Below are positions 33,782 to 42,964 of a DNA stretch of 64,000 nucleotides, piece after piece. Each line of letters starts with the position of its first letter. Position 1 is the first letter of the stretch. The stretch is from Marinisporobacter balticus (GTDB lineage: Bacteria; Bacillota; Clostridia; Peptostreptococcales; Thermotaleaceae): the NCBI RefSeq assembly GCF_004345705.1, contig NZ_SLWV01000013.1, positions 1-64,000 of the forward strand, written 5' to 3'. The notes below the pieces were generated by a model. The model saw only the letters and a list, made by a program, of their open reading frames with translations. It did not search any database and was not told the DNA's origin. A program made the position numbers and the translations under genes.

Positions 33782-33785
33782 AAGT

Positions 33786-34952
33786 TTAAATATCCTTTTT
33801 CCTATACTCTCCTAGCATTTCCTTTGGTGGCTTAGGTCCAAAAAATTGATAGTAATCTACTTTAATCCTTCCATTGTATAGCTTCCTTTTTTTGCTTGCA
33901 CGTTTTCCATATAATTTTTCAAAATCTTCATCCGATGTGATAATGTATGTAGACCAAGTATCCAGTTTTTTAAATACTTTTCCCATTCTCGCATAAAGCT
34001 GTTGCACTTCTTTTTTTTCACCTAATCTTTCTCCATAAGGAGGATTGCATATGATATATCCATATTTTTCGTTAGATCTTATCGTAGCCATATCCCCTAC
34101 AGCAAAGGTTATACAATCCTCAACCCCTGCGTTGCAAGCATTTTCTTTTGCGATCTCAACAGCTTTTTCATCCATATCCGATGCAAATATTTTTATGTCT
34201 TCATCTTGTCTGATAGCCTTTAGTGCTTCTACTCTTGCATCTTTCCATGCTTTTTCAGGTATTCTTTCCCAACCCTGCGAAACAAATTTTCTTTCTAATC
34301 CTGGGGCAATGTTTTTTCCAAGCATAGCTGCTTCTATAGCAATGGTTCCAGATCCACACATCGGATCAATCAATACCCGATCTTCTCTCCAACGGCTAAT
34401 CATTACCATTGCTGCTGCTAATGTTTCTTTTAAGGGTGCTTCATTGGCTTTTTCTCTATAACCCCTTTTATGTAATCCTTGTCCACTTGTATCAATCGTA
34501 AGTGTCGCAACATCCTTTAATAAAGCTACCTCGATAGGGAATTCCTCGCCATCTTCCTCAAACCACTCTGTATCATAATGTTCTTTTAATCTCTCTACAA
34601 TCGCTTTTTTTACGATGGCTTGACAATCGGAAACACTAAATAATTGTGATTTTATAGATTTTCCATTAACAGGGAATTTGCCATTCTCAGGAATCCATTC
34701 TTCCCATGGTAAAGCTTTTGTTCTCTCAAATAATTGCTCAAAAGATGTGGCTTTAAATTCTCCCATTTTGAGTAGTACCCGGTCTGCTGTTCTTAGCCAC
34801 AGATTTGCTCTCGGTATTGCATATGTATCACAGGTGAAAGTAACCTTTCCATTTTCAACTGTCATTTGTTCATATCCAAGGTTTCTTACTTCAATTTTCA
34901 CCATTTCCTCTAACCCAAAAGTGGATGTTGCAATTAATTCAATTTTTCCCAT
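33786..34952 (-). CDS. THUMP-domain RNA methyltransferase (RlmL/YpsC family)
   Basis: 388 residues: an N-terminal THUMP RNA-binding domain (about 1-155) and a Rossmann methyltransferase (about 160-380) with DPMCGSGTIAIEAAMLG (SAM site) and the catalytic ICNPPYGERLG (NPPY). This is the architecture of the YpsC/RlmL N-terminal unit, which makes N2-methylguanosine in 23S rRNA. It lacks the second methyltransferase (RlmK) domain of E. coli RlmKL, as in other Firmicutes. AGGAGA lies before ATG 34952. Confidence 0.9.
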   Translation of the reverse strand: MGKIELIATSTFGLEEMVKIEVRNLGYEQMTVENGKVTFTCDTYAIPRANLWLRTADRVLLKMGEFKATSFEQLFERTKALPWEEWIPENGKFPVNGKSIKSQLFSVSDCQAIVKKAIVERLKEHYDTEWFEEDGEEFPIEVALLKDVATLTIDTSGQGLHKRGYREKANEAPLKETLAAAMVMISRWREDRVLIDPMCGSGTIAIEAAMLGKNIAPGLERKFVSQGWERIPEKAWKDARVEALKAIRQDEDIKIFASDMDEKAVEIAKENACNAGVEDCITFAVGDMATIRSNEKYGYIICNPPYGERLGEKKEVQQLYARMGKVFKKLDTWSTYIITSDEDFEKLYGKRASKKRKLYNGRIKVDYYQFFGPKPPKEMLGEYRKKDI

Positions 34953-35243
34953 ATCATCTCTCCTAAACTGATCTTTCTATTTTCAATTGGTTATATTATA
35001 GCATAAACTCAACTTTTTATTCTTATGCATTCTAAAAATTCTATCCTTTCACTGATCTCTTCTGCTAATTTCCTTACTTCTTCTGCAAATAAGTTTGTTG
35101 ATAGAACAAAAGCAAATCGCTATAATAGAAGATAAGTCCTATAGAATCGTATGGCTATTGTAGACAAAAAATTGACGCTAGCCTCTTATAATTTAACATA
35201 GCATAAGATGCGCTATTGGCTTGAATAAGATAGGAGAATTTTT

Positions 35244-35723
35244 ATGGAAAGAATAAATAAAATCCTTATCCATCTAAAATATATTGATTATTTGAATAGA
35301 AATTTTGAATCTGAAAAGACGCGTGTGTTTTGTCATCATGATCTGCGTCATGCCATCGATGTAAGCAGAGTCGCTTATATCTTAGCTTTAGAAGAAAATT
35401 TGAACATAAAAAAAGATTTGATCTACGCGGCTGGTCTTCTTCATGATATTGGTCGATGGCAGGAATACCTCACAGGTATGGATCATGCCCTTATCAGTGC
35501 TCAGTTTGCACCAGAAATATTAAAAAGCTGTGGATTTACGCCTAGTGAAGAAAATATTATATGTTGCGCCATTAGAAATCATCGTAAAGAGCGCGCACAA
35601 AATATGTCTTTAGATAGGATATTATACAGAAGCGATAAACTTTCTCGTCCCTGCAATGAATGTCTTGCAATCCATCAGTGTAAACGATTTAGTCCTAGAG
35701 AAAAACCTAAGCTTCATTATTAA
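35244..35723 (+). CDS. HD-domain phosphohydrolase at the head of the folate cluster
   Basis: 159 residues. The metal ligands of an HD hydrolase are visible: His31/His36 (FCHHDLRHAIDVSR), the HD pair at 67-68 (GLLHDIGRWQ), His81 (GMDHALISAQF) and a distal IRNHRKE. A Cys-rich tail (RPCNECLAIHQCKRF) is unusual. HD proteins hydrolyse phosphomonoesters or nucleotides. It is 109 bases before pabA on the same strand, with a TATAAT at 35187 upstream and GGAG before its ATG. A role in folate synthesis is only an idea from position. Confidence 0.8.
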   Translation: MERINKILIHLKYIDYLNRNFESEKTRVFCHHDLRHAIDVSRVAYILALEENLNIKKDLIYAAGLLHDIGRWQEYLTGMDHALISAQFAPEILKSCGFTPSEENIICCAIRNHRKERAQNMSLDRILYRSDKLSRPCNECLAIHQCKRFSPREKPKLHY

Positions 35724-35832
35724 ATGTATCTTTGCTACATAAAGTAGCTCCTATATACTATCAAACCTAACCATTTCTTATTTTGCCAATACCGTCCACA
35801 ACTAATGGACTCGTAGGAAAGGAGTGTTTCCG

Positions 35833-36432
35833 TTGATTTTAATGATTGATAATTATGATTCATTCACGTATAATTTAGTACAATATCTAGAATGTTTAAA
35901 GGAAGACGTACTTGTTTATAGAAATGACTGTATCCATCTAGAAAAAATAGAAAATTTAAACCCCGATATGATTGTTCTATCTCCTGGACCTTGTACACCA
36001 AACGAAGCGGGCATTTGTAAAGATGTGGTTGGTCATTTCAAAGGAAAAATACCGATCCTTGGCATATGTCTCGGGCACCAGACTATTGGTCAAGTATTTG
36101 GAGGGCATATTATAAAAGCAAAAGAACCTGTACATGGAAAGGTGCATCCTATTCACCATTCAAACAAAGGCGTATTCGAAAATCTTCCAAACCCTTTGAA
36201 AGTGACTAGATATCATTCTCTTGTCATAGAAAGAAAAACGCTCCCAGATTGTTTAGAAATCACCGCCGAAACCTTTGACGGAGAAATTATGGGAATTAAT
36301 CATAAAGATTATCTATTAGAAGGGGTTCAATTTCATCCTGAGGCTATATTAACAGAGATGGGTATGGAAATTTTAGAAAACTTTTTGATCAAAGCAAAAA
36401 AATGGACAAGTAGGTGTAAACATGTTGATTAA
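35833..36432 (+). CDS. pabA: Aminodeoxychorismate synthase, glutamine amidotransferase subunit
   Basis: 199 residues. It supplies ammonia from glutamine to PabB. The class I amidotransferase triad is in GICLGHQTIGQ (Cys79) and QFHPEAIL (His, Glu). The start is TTG 35833, 8 bases after AAAGGAG, giving the family N-terminus MILMIDNYDSFTYNL; the upstream GTG 35824 overlaps that ribosome binding site. TrpG is an alternative name, but the pabB-pabC-fol neighbours argue for the folate branch. It overlaps pabB by 11 bases. Confidence 0.9.
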   Translation: MILMIDNYDSFTYNLVQYLECLKEDVLVYRNDCIHLEKIENLNPDMIVLSPGPCTPNEAGICKDVVGHFKGKIPILGICLGHQTIGQVFGGHIIKAKEPVHGKVHPIHHSNKGVFENLPNPLKVTRYHSLVIERKTLPDCLEITAETFDGEIMGINHKDYLLEGVQFHPEAILTEMGMEILENFLIKAKKWTSRCKHVD

Positions 36433-37792
36433 AGCAATAAATACTTCCCTAAATAGCTTCCAAATCTATTCACTTTTTAAAGATGAACCTTATAGCTTCT
36501 TCTTAGATAGTGGTATGGATCACGAAAAATTAGGAAAATATTCTTTCATCGGATTTGATCCTTTTTTGATATTCAAAAGCAAAAACAATCGGATAGATAT
36601 TTGTGAAAATGGGATAACTTCTACTTTTTATGGTGATCCATTTAAAAAGCTAAGAGAAATATTTTCAACCTATGCAATGGATTACAAAACCGATCTTCCC
36701 TTTATCGGCGGTGCTGTTGGCTATTTGGGCTATGATTTATGCCACCATATAGAGAAATTACCTCGAACTGCAATAGATGATATAAATATTCCCGACTGTT
36801 ATTTTGGACTCTATGATGGTGTTATTATTATTGATCACGTAAAAAACACTGTATCCATTGCTGCTTTAGGCATAAAAGATAGAGAAAAAACTATCATTGC
36901 AAACATCGAAAATATTATAAAAGAAACCGAAAAAACAGGAGTTACCCTATCTATACAGAAAAAAAATAATCCCGTTACACTTAAATCTAATTTTGAAAAA
37001 GAAGATTATATGAAAGCAATCAACAAAATCAAGGACTATATCAAAGCTGGAGACATCTATCAAGCAAATATGACCCAAAGATTTGAATGTACCCTTGAAG
37101 AATCCCCTTTTGAACTTTACGCAAAGCTTAGAGAAATAAACCCTGCACCCTTTGCAAGCTTTATAGATTTTGGAGAAGGCCAAATCGTAAGCAGTTCTCC
37201 AGAAAGATTTATTCAAATAAAAGAAAATATCATTGAAACAAGGCCCATTAAAGGAACACGTCCTAGAGGCAATACACATGAAGAAGATATGAAAAACAGA
37301 GAAGAACTATTATCAAGCGAAAAAGATAAAGCAGAACTTTTGATGATTGTAGACTTAGAAAGAAATGATCTTGGAAAAATTTCAAAAACAGGTAGCGTAA
37401 AGGTAACGGAATTATTCCACTTAGAAGCCTATCCGACGGTATACCATTTAGTCGCTACTGTTATAGGCAAAATGAAAGATGATCTCCATATAATAGATTG
37501 TATTAAATCCGCTTTCCCAGGAGGATCTATTACGGGTGCTCCCAAAATAAGAGCCATGGAAATTATTGATGCATTAGAACCTACCCAAAGAAATGTTTAT
37601 ACAGGTTCTATCGGCTATATAGGCTTTAATGGTAGCGTTGATTTAAACATTGTCATCAGAACCATCCTTTGTAAAGACAAAAAAGCATACTTCCAAGTGG
37701 GAGGTGGCATCGTTTGGGATTCAGATGCAAACCTTGAATACGAAGAAACATTGCATAAGGCAAAAGCACTTATCAAAGCTTTAGAAAGTTAG
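36422..37792 (+). CDS. pabB: Aminodeoxychorismate synthase component I
   Basis: 456 residues. It converts chorismate and ammonia to 4-amino-4-deoxychorismate. The chorismate-binding domain (about 190-450) has GDIYQANMTQRFE, SSSPERFI, ETRPIKGTRPRG, MIVDLERNDLG and PGGSITGAPKIRAME. PIKGT (Lys) rather than PIAGT is the residue that marks PabB over TrpE. Translationally coupled to pabA. Confidence 0.93.
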   Translation: MLIKAINTSLNSFQIYSLFKDEPYSFFLDSGMDHEKLGKYSFIGFDPFLIFKSKNNRIDICENGITSTFYGDPFKKLREIFSTYAMDYKTDLPFIGGAVGYLGYDLCHHIEKLPRTAIDDINIPDCYFGLYDGVIIIDHVKNTVSIAALGIKDREKTIIANIENIIKETEKTGVTLSIQKKNNPVTLKSNFEKEDYMKAINKIKDYIKAGDIYQANMTQRFECTLEESPFELYAKLREINPAPFASFIDFGEGQIVSSSPERFIQIKENIIETRPIKGTRPRGNTHEEDMKNREELLSSEKDKAELLMIVDLERNDLGKISKTGSVKVTELFHLEAYPTVYHLVATVIGKMKDDLHIIDCIKSAFPGGSITGAPKIRAMEIIDALEPTQRNVYTGSIGYIGFNGSVDLNIVIRTILCKDKKAYFQVGGGIVWDSDANLEYEETLHKAKALIKALES

Positions 37793-37814
37793 CTTTTAAA
37801 ATTGGAGTGATGCT

Positions 37815-38630
37815 ATGTATATCTCGTTCAATGGCAATCTAATAAAAGGATCAGATGCCTTTGCTTCTCCAAATAATGAAGGTTTTCAATACGGCTATGG
37901 GCTATTTGAAACCCTAAAAATCGTAGATGGAAAAATATTCTTTATTGAAGAACATCTCGCACGATTAAAAAAAGGTTGCAAGGAATTAAACATTGGTCTA
38001 GCCTATGATTTAAAGCTTATACAAAAGTATGCCTATGCACTCATTCATCAGAATAATATTGTTTTTGGTGCCCTAAAAATACTTTATGCAAAAGATAATG
38101 ATGGATACGATTTATTGATAACGACTAGAAAAAATGCTTATAATGAAGAAAAATATACAAAAGGATTTAAATTATGCTTTGCAACCACAAAAAAAAACCC
38201 CTATGCAAAGCTGACGTATATTAAATCTAACAATTATCTAGAAAATATATTAACAAAAGCATACGCCCTAAAAAATGGCTATGATGAAGCCATCTTTTTA
38301 AATGTACATGAAAAAATTAGCGAAGGTACCTATACAAACATATTTTTTGTAAAAGATAAAATCATCCATACCCCTTCTATTTCATGTGGTATTTTAGAAG
38401 GAATTATGAGAAAAAAGATCATTGATTTGATTCATGCGTGTAATTTAACATTGAAAATTGGGGAATTTAATAAAGAAGATCTATTGGGGGCAGACGAAAT
38501 TTTTCTAACAAATTCTTTAATGGAGATTATGCCTGTTTACCAATTAGCGCATACAGTATTTCCTTTAAATAAAAATCATATGACGAAACGATTACAACAA
38601 GATTTTTATCATTTATACTATGAAAAATAA
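37815..38630 (+). CDS. pabC: Aminodeoxychorismate lyase
   Basis: A 271-residue fold-type IV PLP enzyme that releases p-aminobenzoate and pyruvate from aminodeoxychorismate. GFQYGYGLFETLKI is the N-terminal motif, the PLP lysine is in YIKSNNYLENILTKAYA, and EKISEGTYTNIFFV binds the cofactor. GGAGTG precedes ATG 37815, 22 bases after pabB. Confidence 0.9.
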   Translation: MYISFNGNLIKGSDAFASPNNEGFQYGYGLFETLKIVDGKIFFIEEHLARLKKGCKELNIGLAYDLKLIQKYAYALIHQNNIVFGALKILYAKDNDGYDLLITTRKNAYNEEKYTKGFKLCFATTKKNPYAKLTYIKSNNYLENILTKAYALKNGYDEAIFLNVHEKISEGTYTNIFFVKDKIIHTPSISCGILEGIMRKKIIDLIHACNLTLKIGEFNKEDLLGADEIFLTNSLMEIMPVYQLAHTVFPLNKNHMTKRLQQDFYHLYYEK

Positions 38631-38773
38631 TGACCTGCTTTAAATCACGCTGTCATAAATGTACTTTTCTCATAATCTATTTGAGAACACAAGGTATTTC
38701 TATCCATAAAATACACACTACAAGAATAAATACAAGTAAAACCTATAAAAACAAAAAGAAAAGAGGAATCAAA

Positions 38774-39334
38774 ATGGACAAACCAAGAATAGAAAAGGCT
38801 GTAAGAGAAATATTAGAAGCAATTGGTGAAGACCCAGATCGAGAAGGTTTGAAGAACACGCCAAAAAGAATTGCCAAAATGTATGAAGAAATTTTTTCAG
38901 GACTTCATGAAGACCCGAAAAAACACTTAGAAATATTTTTTGAAGAAGAAAAGCACGAAGAACTCGTTTTAGTAAAAGATATTCCTTTTTATTCCATGTG
39001 CGAACACCATCTCGTTCCCTTTTTTGGAAAAGCACATGTTGGATATCTCCCTAGAAATGGGAAACTTACAGGATTAAGCAAACTTGCAAGAGTTGTAGAA
39101 ACCGTTGCAAGAAGACCACAACTTCAAGAAAGATTGACTGCATGCGTTGCAGAAGCATTAGTAGAACAATTAGCTCCTTATGGTGTGATCGTAGTCGTTG
39201 AAGCAGAACATATGTGTATGACTATGAGAGGCGTAAAAAAATCTGGTTCTAAAACGATTACTTCTGCTGTAAGAGGATTATTCCAAAAAGACGCAAAAGC
39301 AAGAGCAGAAGCTATGGCACTCATTAAATTTTAG
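38774..39334 (+). CDS. folE: GTP cyclohydrolase I
   Basis: 186 residues. It opens GTP to 7,8-dihydroneopterin triphosphate, the first pterin step. Zinc ligands are in SMCEHHLVPFFGKAHVGY and EAEHMCMTMRG (Cys). The frame is open back to 38630, but AGAGGAA lies before ATG 38774, which gives the usual N-terminus MDKPRIEKAVREILEAIGED. The gap of about 140 bases after pabC has no other gene. Confidence 0.95.
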   Translation: MDKPRIEKAVREILEAIGEDPDREGLKNTPKRIAKMYEEIFSGLHEDPKKHLEIFFEEEKHEELVLVKDIPFYSMCEHHLVPFFGKAHVGYLPRNGKLTGLSKLARVVETVARRPQLQERLTACVAEALVEQLAPYGVIVVVEAEHMCMTMRGVKKSGSKTITSAVRGLFQKDAKARAEAMALIKF

Positions 39335-39354
39335 CTCTTTTAGGGGGAAATAAA

Positions 39355-40218
39355 ATGAATTGTAAATACAATTTTTCACGAAAAGTAAATGTATCCTGTA
39401 AAGAGTATACATTAAACCTCGGAAGCAAAACCTATATCATGGGTATTTTAAACGTTACACCCGATTCTTTTTCAGATGGTGGAGACTTTATAGGCTTAGA
39501 AAAAGCAATCCATCATGCAAAGGAAATGGTCGCGCAAGGTGCAGACATTATAGACATAGGTGGAGAATCTACAAGACCAGGTCATATGGAAGTATCCCCA
39601 CATGAAGAAATCGAGAGGGTTTTACCTATAGTAGAGAGACTTATAAAAGAAGTCCATGTGCCCATATCTGTAGATACCTCTAAAGCGCTAGTCGCCCAAG
39701 CAGTACTAGAATCAGGTGCCCATATGATTAACGATATTTGGGGGCTTCAAAAAGATCCAGACATGGCAAAGATTGTTGCAAAACACGATGTCCCAATCAT
39801 CATTATGCACAATCAAGATGGAACTGAATATAAAAAAGATATTATGGAAGACATCATTGATTTCTTAAAAATATCTATTGATATTGCATTAGATGCAGGA
39901 ATAAAAAAAGAAAAGATCATTTTAGATCCAGGCATTGGTTTTGGAAAAACACCAACCCAAAATATTCATGTCCTATCAAGATTAGATGAACTAAACAGTC
40001 TAGGCTATCCCCTATTGTTAGGTACATCTAGAAAATCTATGATTGGAAAGATACTTGATCTTCCTCCAAAAGAAAGAGTAGAAGGCACCATTGCTACTTC
40101 TGTTATGGGAATCATGCATGGTATGGATATTTTAAGAGTCCATGATGTAACAGAAAATCTAAGGGCCACAAAGGTTGCCGATGCCGTATTGAGAGGAACT
40201 ACGCTATGGATAAAATAA
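39355..40218 (+). CDS. folP: Dihydropteroate synthase
   Basis: 287 residues, a TIM-barrel enzyme that joins p-aminobenzoate to dihydropterin pyrophosphate; it is the sulfonamide target. Signatures are IMGILNVTPDSFSDGG, IDIGGESTRPG, DPGIGFGKT and LLGTSRKSMIG. AGGGGG precedes ATG 39355. It overlaps folB by 13 bases. Confidence 0.95.
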   Translation: MNCKYNFSRKVNVSCKEYTLNLGSKTYIMGILNVTPDSFSDGGDFIGLEKAIHHAKEMVAQGADIIDIGGESTRPGHMEVSPHEEIERVLPIVERLIKEVHVPISVDTSKALVAQAVLESGAHMINDIWGLQKDPDMAKIVAKHDVPIIIMHNQDGTEYKKDIMEDIIDFLKISIDIALDAGIKKEKIILDPGIGFGKTPTQNIHVLSRLDELNSLGYPLLLGTSRKSMIGKILDLPPKERVEGTIATSVMGIMHGMDILRVHDVTENLRATKVADAVLRGTTLWIK

Positions 40219-40571
40219 TCATGAAAAATCTAAGCTTTTATGGCTATCATGGTGCCATGCGGGAAGAAAATGTACTTGGACAAAAGTTTTTTATAGATAT
40301 TGATCTCTACGTAGATTTAGAAAAAGCAGGAAATAGTGATCATGTGAAAGACACGGTTCATTACGGAGAAGCTTATGCGCTTGTAAAAGATATTGTAGAA
40401 AATAAACGATTTGACCTCATAGAAGCATTAGTCGAAGACATTGCAAAAGAAATTTTGAATCAATTTCAATTGGTAAAAGAAATAAATGTAACCATCAGAA
40501 AACCCGAAGCACCTGTAGCAGGTATATTTGACTATTTTGGGGTGGAGATAAGGAGAAAACAAAATGCGTAA
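40206..40571 (+). CDS. folB: Dihydroneopterin aldolase
   Basis: 121 residues. It cleaves dihydroneopterin to 6-hydroxymethyl-dihydropterin and glycolaldehyde. FYGYHGAMREENVLGQKFFID, with the catalytic Glu/Lys region VTIRKPEAPV, are typical. Overlaps with folP and folK show tight coupling. Confidence 0.94.
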   Translation: MDKIIMKNLSFYGYHGAMREENVLGQKFFIDIDLYVDLEKAGNSDHVKDTVHYGEAYALVKDIVENKRFDLIEALVEDIAKEILNQFQLVKEINVTIRKPEAPVAGIFDYFGVEIRRKQNA

Positions 40572-41055
40572 GGCTTATTTGGGAATCGGTAGCAATATTG
40601 GAAATAAAAAAGAAAATATTGAAAAAACCATTGCACTACTAAAAGACAATCCCCTTATAAGCGTGTGTGCTATTTCATCCTTCTATGAAACAGCCCCTGT
40701 AGGCTATACAGACCAAGACTGGTTTCTAAACATTGTGGTTGAAATAGATACCTCCTTAGTACCTTATGATTTACTTGATTATTGTCATCACATTGAAAAT
40801 GAATTAAAACGTGAAAGAATCATCAGGTGGGGTCCAAGAACAATCGATGTGGATATCCTCCTCTATGAAGATTTTTTATCCACAGATGAGCAGTTAATTA
40901 TCCCCCATCCTAGAATGTGTGAACGCGCCTTTGTCATGATCCCCCTTTATGAGATCGCAAAGGAACTGATCATTCATAACAAAGAAATTAAAACGATTGT
41001 AGAAAATCTAAAAGAAAAAGAAGTTAGAACTTTTTCTAGCACTACAAACAAGTAG
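40564..41055 (+). CDS. folK: 6-hydroxymethyl-dihydropterin pyrophosphokinase
   Basis: 163 residues. It transfers pyrophosphate from ATP to hydroxymethyl-dihydropterin. YLGIGSNIGNKKENI, RWGPRTIDVDILLYED and IIPHPRMCERAFV are HPPK signatures. Last gene of the folate unit; it converges on corA with only 9 bases between stops and no visible terminator. Confidence 0.95.
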   Translation: MRKAYLGIGSNIGNKKENIEKTIALLKDNPLISVCAISSFYETAPVGYTDQDWFLNIVVEIDTSLVPYDLLDYCHHIENELKRERIIRWGPRTIDVDILLYEDFLSTDEQLIIPHPRMCERAFVMIPLYEIAKELIIHNKEIKTIVENLKEKEVRTFSSTTNK

Positions 41056-41064
41056 CTATCATAA

Positions 41065-42018
41065 TTAAGCATCAAACCACCCTTTTATCTTAAACCAAAT
41101 TAATAATAATAAACTTACAAGTAGCATGACCCCTAATATTGTAAAATAGCCATAATGCCATTTGAGTTCTGGCATGTACTCAAAGTTCATGCCATATACT
41201 CCTGTGATAAATGTCAATGGCACAAAAATAGATGTGACTAAAGTAAAAGTCATCATAATGGTATTCATACGGTCAGCATTTATTGACAAATAGCTCGCAT
41301 GGATATCCGAAGTCACATCACGGTTCGATTCAATCATTTCTGAAAGCTTCAGTAAATGATCATAAATATCTGAGAAGTAGATTTTCATTTCTTTATAATT
41401 TTTGAAATGATCAGAATTGGTTATCCGATACAACAAATCACGCATAGAATTAATCGTTTTTCTTAATTTTAATAAATTATTTCTGATTTCAAATAAATGA
41501 TTTACTAATACGCGTATTGAATGTTTTTTAACATGAATACCAAGATTATTGATTTTATCTTCAATTTTATATACAGCTGGAAAATATTTGTCAACGATAT
41601 TATCTAATATGAGATGCAGGATATATATATGATTTTTAGTGCCAATTGTATTATTCTCTATTATTTTTTGTCTCACTTTTTCTATTTCATCAATGTATGT
41701 TTTATGAAATGATACCATATAATTTTTACCAACAAACACATCTACTTCTTCCGTTTCTAAAGTTTCTTCATTTAAAGAATGAAACACAAAAAAATTATAG
41801 CCTTCATAGTAATCAAGTTTTGGCCTTTGTAAAAAATACATACAGTCTTCTATTGCTAATGCATGAAATTTAAAATAACTTTCTAAAAGTTTTACTTCTT
41901 CTTCACTAGGCCTATCAAAATCCACCCAATACCATTTTATTTCTTCGTTATTCATCTGATTAATATCTATATCCTGTATCAATTCTAATTTTTCGGTAAT
42001 TGCCATTATATGTACCAA
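41065..42018 (-). CDS. corA: CorA-family Mg2+/Co2+ transporter
   Basis: About 317 residues: a cytosolic alpha/beta and long-helix domain, then two C-terminal helices with the pore signature YGMNFEYMPEL after TFITGV. Pentameric divalent-cation channel of the inner membrane. The frame opens at 42045, but GGAGGG lies 8 bases before TTG 42018 (then ATG 42006), so TTG is the likely start. Confidence 0.9.
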   Translation of the reverse strand: MVHIMAITEKLELIQDIDINQMNNEEIKWYWVDFDRPSEEEVKLLESYFKFHALAIEDCMYFLQRPKLDYYEGYNFFVFHSLNEETLETEEVDVFVGKNYMVSFHKTYIDEIEKVRQKIIENNTIGTKNHIYILHLILDNIVDKYFPAVYKIEDKINNLGIHVKKHSIRVLVNHLFEIRNNLLKLRKTINSMRDLLYRITNSDHFKNYKEMKIYFSDIYDHLLKLSEMIESNRDVTSDIHASYLSINADRMNTIMMTFTLVTSIFVPLTFITGVYGMNFEYMPELKWHYGYFTILGVMLLVSLLLLIWFKIKGWFDA

Positions 42019-42343
42019 TTTATATTCCCTCCATAGTAACTCCATTGTGCTCTATTCCATTAAACTAATTCGCGCAATTTCTATTCTGAAAATTCTTCAT
42101 TTAAAATGGGATATTTTTATATATGATTTTCTAAATCTTTAAAAAATATACAATCTTAAAATTAAGCGATCAAAATATTATAATGTCTCAAGAATATCCA
42201 GACAGCTTTGTGGCATTTTGGGACGAACGTACACCAGAGATAGAGAATACACTCCCTCCAAAGACCACCCAACCCATTGTAAAATTTTTTAGAAGATCAG
42301 GGGGTAATAATGTGATTTTAAAAGGCTCTTTTTTGTCAATAAT
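42019..42343. other. Gap with coding-like relic, no supported gene
   Basis: AT-rich leader of corA, then a coding-like stretch. The plus frame from ATG 42183 (MSQEYPDSFVAFWDERTPEI) and the minus frame through FTMGWVVFGGSVFSISGVRS both look protein-like, yet neither has a ribosome binding site, and both lack a recognised family. Possibly the relic of a mobile element, because an IS-like terminal repeat lies 500 bases further on. Confidence 0.3.
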
Positions 42344-42631
42344 CTACAACCATATTTTTTTTATTTCACCAACAACAATCACTACAGATACAAACACATA
42401 CACAGCATTTTTCCAATGCTTTTTCCAGTTAAAATTATCTTCAAAATATCTGGCATCAATAAGACGCCCTACATTCATGATCCCAACCCCACTCCACATG
42501 ATAAGCCACTGTATTTCTTTAAAGGTAGTTTTACTAATAAAAAAATAATGTATCCCTATACCTATCATAACAATAGCAACCATCCACTGAATAACATTGT
42601 GAATTTTCTTTAATGCAGCTTTATCAATCAT
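42344..42631 (-). CDS. Small membrane protein of unknown function
   Basis: 95 residues with three predicted helices: VIQWMVAIVMIGIGIHYFFI, IQWLIMWSGVGIMNVGRLID, and AVYVFVSVVIVVGEIKKIW at the end. ATG 42631 is preceded by AAAGGATGGG at good spacing; the frame opens at 42670 without a site. I recognise no family. Confidence 0.65.
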   Translation of the reverse strand: MIDKAALKKIHNVIQWMVAIVMIGIGIHYFFISKTTFKEIQWLIMWSGVGIMNVGRLIDARYFEDNFNWKKHWKNAVYVFVSVVIVVGEIKKIWL

Positions 42632-42819
42632 ATTTCCCATCCTTTCTAATCGGTAAATAAACCCCTTCACATGTAAACTGTTTATGGTGTTATATCTATC
42701 ATACGATAAAGTTATTTGCTTTTAAAGCTAAAATATTCTATATTTTAGTAAATCTATCCTATATTTGTCTCTTCTTCCTAAAAACAAAAGTACTTCTTAT
42801 AAGGATGTGCCTCCAAAAT

Positions 42820-42888
42820 AAAGGGGCTGTCGTAAAATAAGAAAAACTGCCAGTTTAATCAATTTAGTGATTTCCTGACAGCCCTTTT
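42820..42888. terminator. Long-loop hairpin after asnB, resembling IS terminal repeats
   Basis: AAAGGGGCTGTC pairs with GACAGCCCTTTT over about 45 bases, with A and T flanks that could end asnB transcription. The GGGGCTGTCGTAAAATAAG edge resembles terminal repeats of IS1182-type elements, so it may be a MITE-like relic. The rest of 42632-42964 holds no gene. Confidence 0.45.
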
Positions 42889-42964
42889 TATAATTTCAAA
42901 ACCATAATTTCACATAACGATCGTAGCATATATATACAAAATCTACACATATACGTTTCTTCAA

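Noticed and set aside
35824..35832. GTG start for pabA
   Set aside because: It overlaps the AAAGGAG ribosome binding site; TTG 35833 gives correct spacing and the family N-terminus.
38630..38773. N-terminal extension of folE back to 38630
   Set aside because: The extra 48 residues do not resemble GTP cyclohydrolase, and a good ribosome binding site lies just before ATG 38774.
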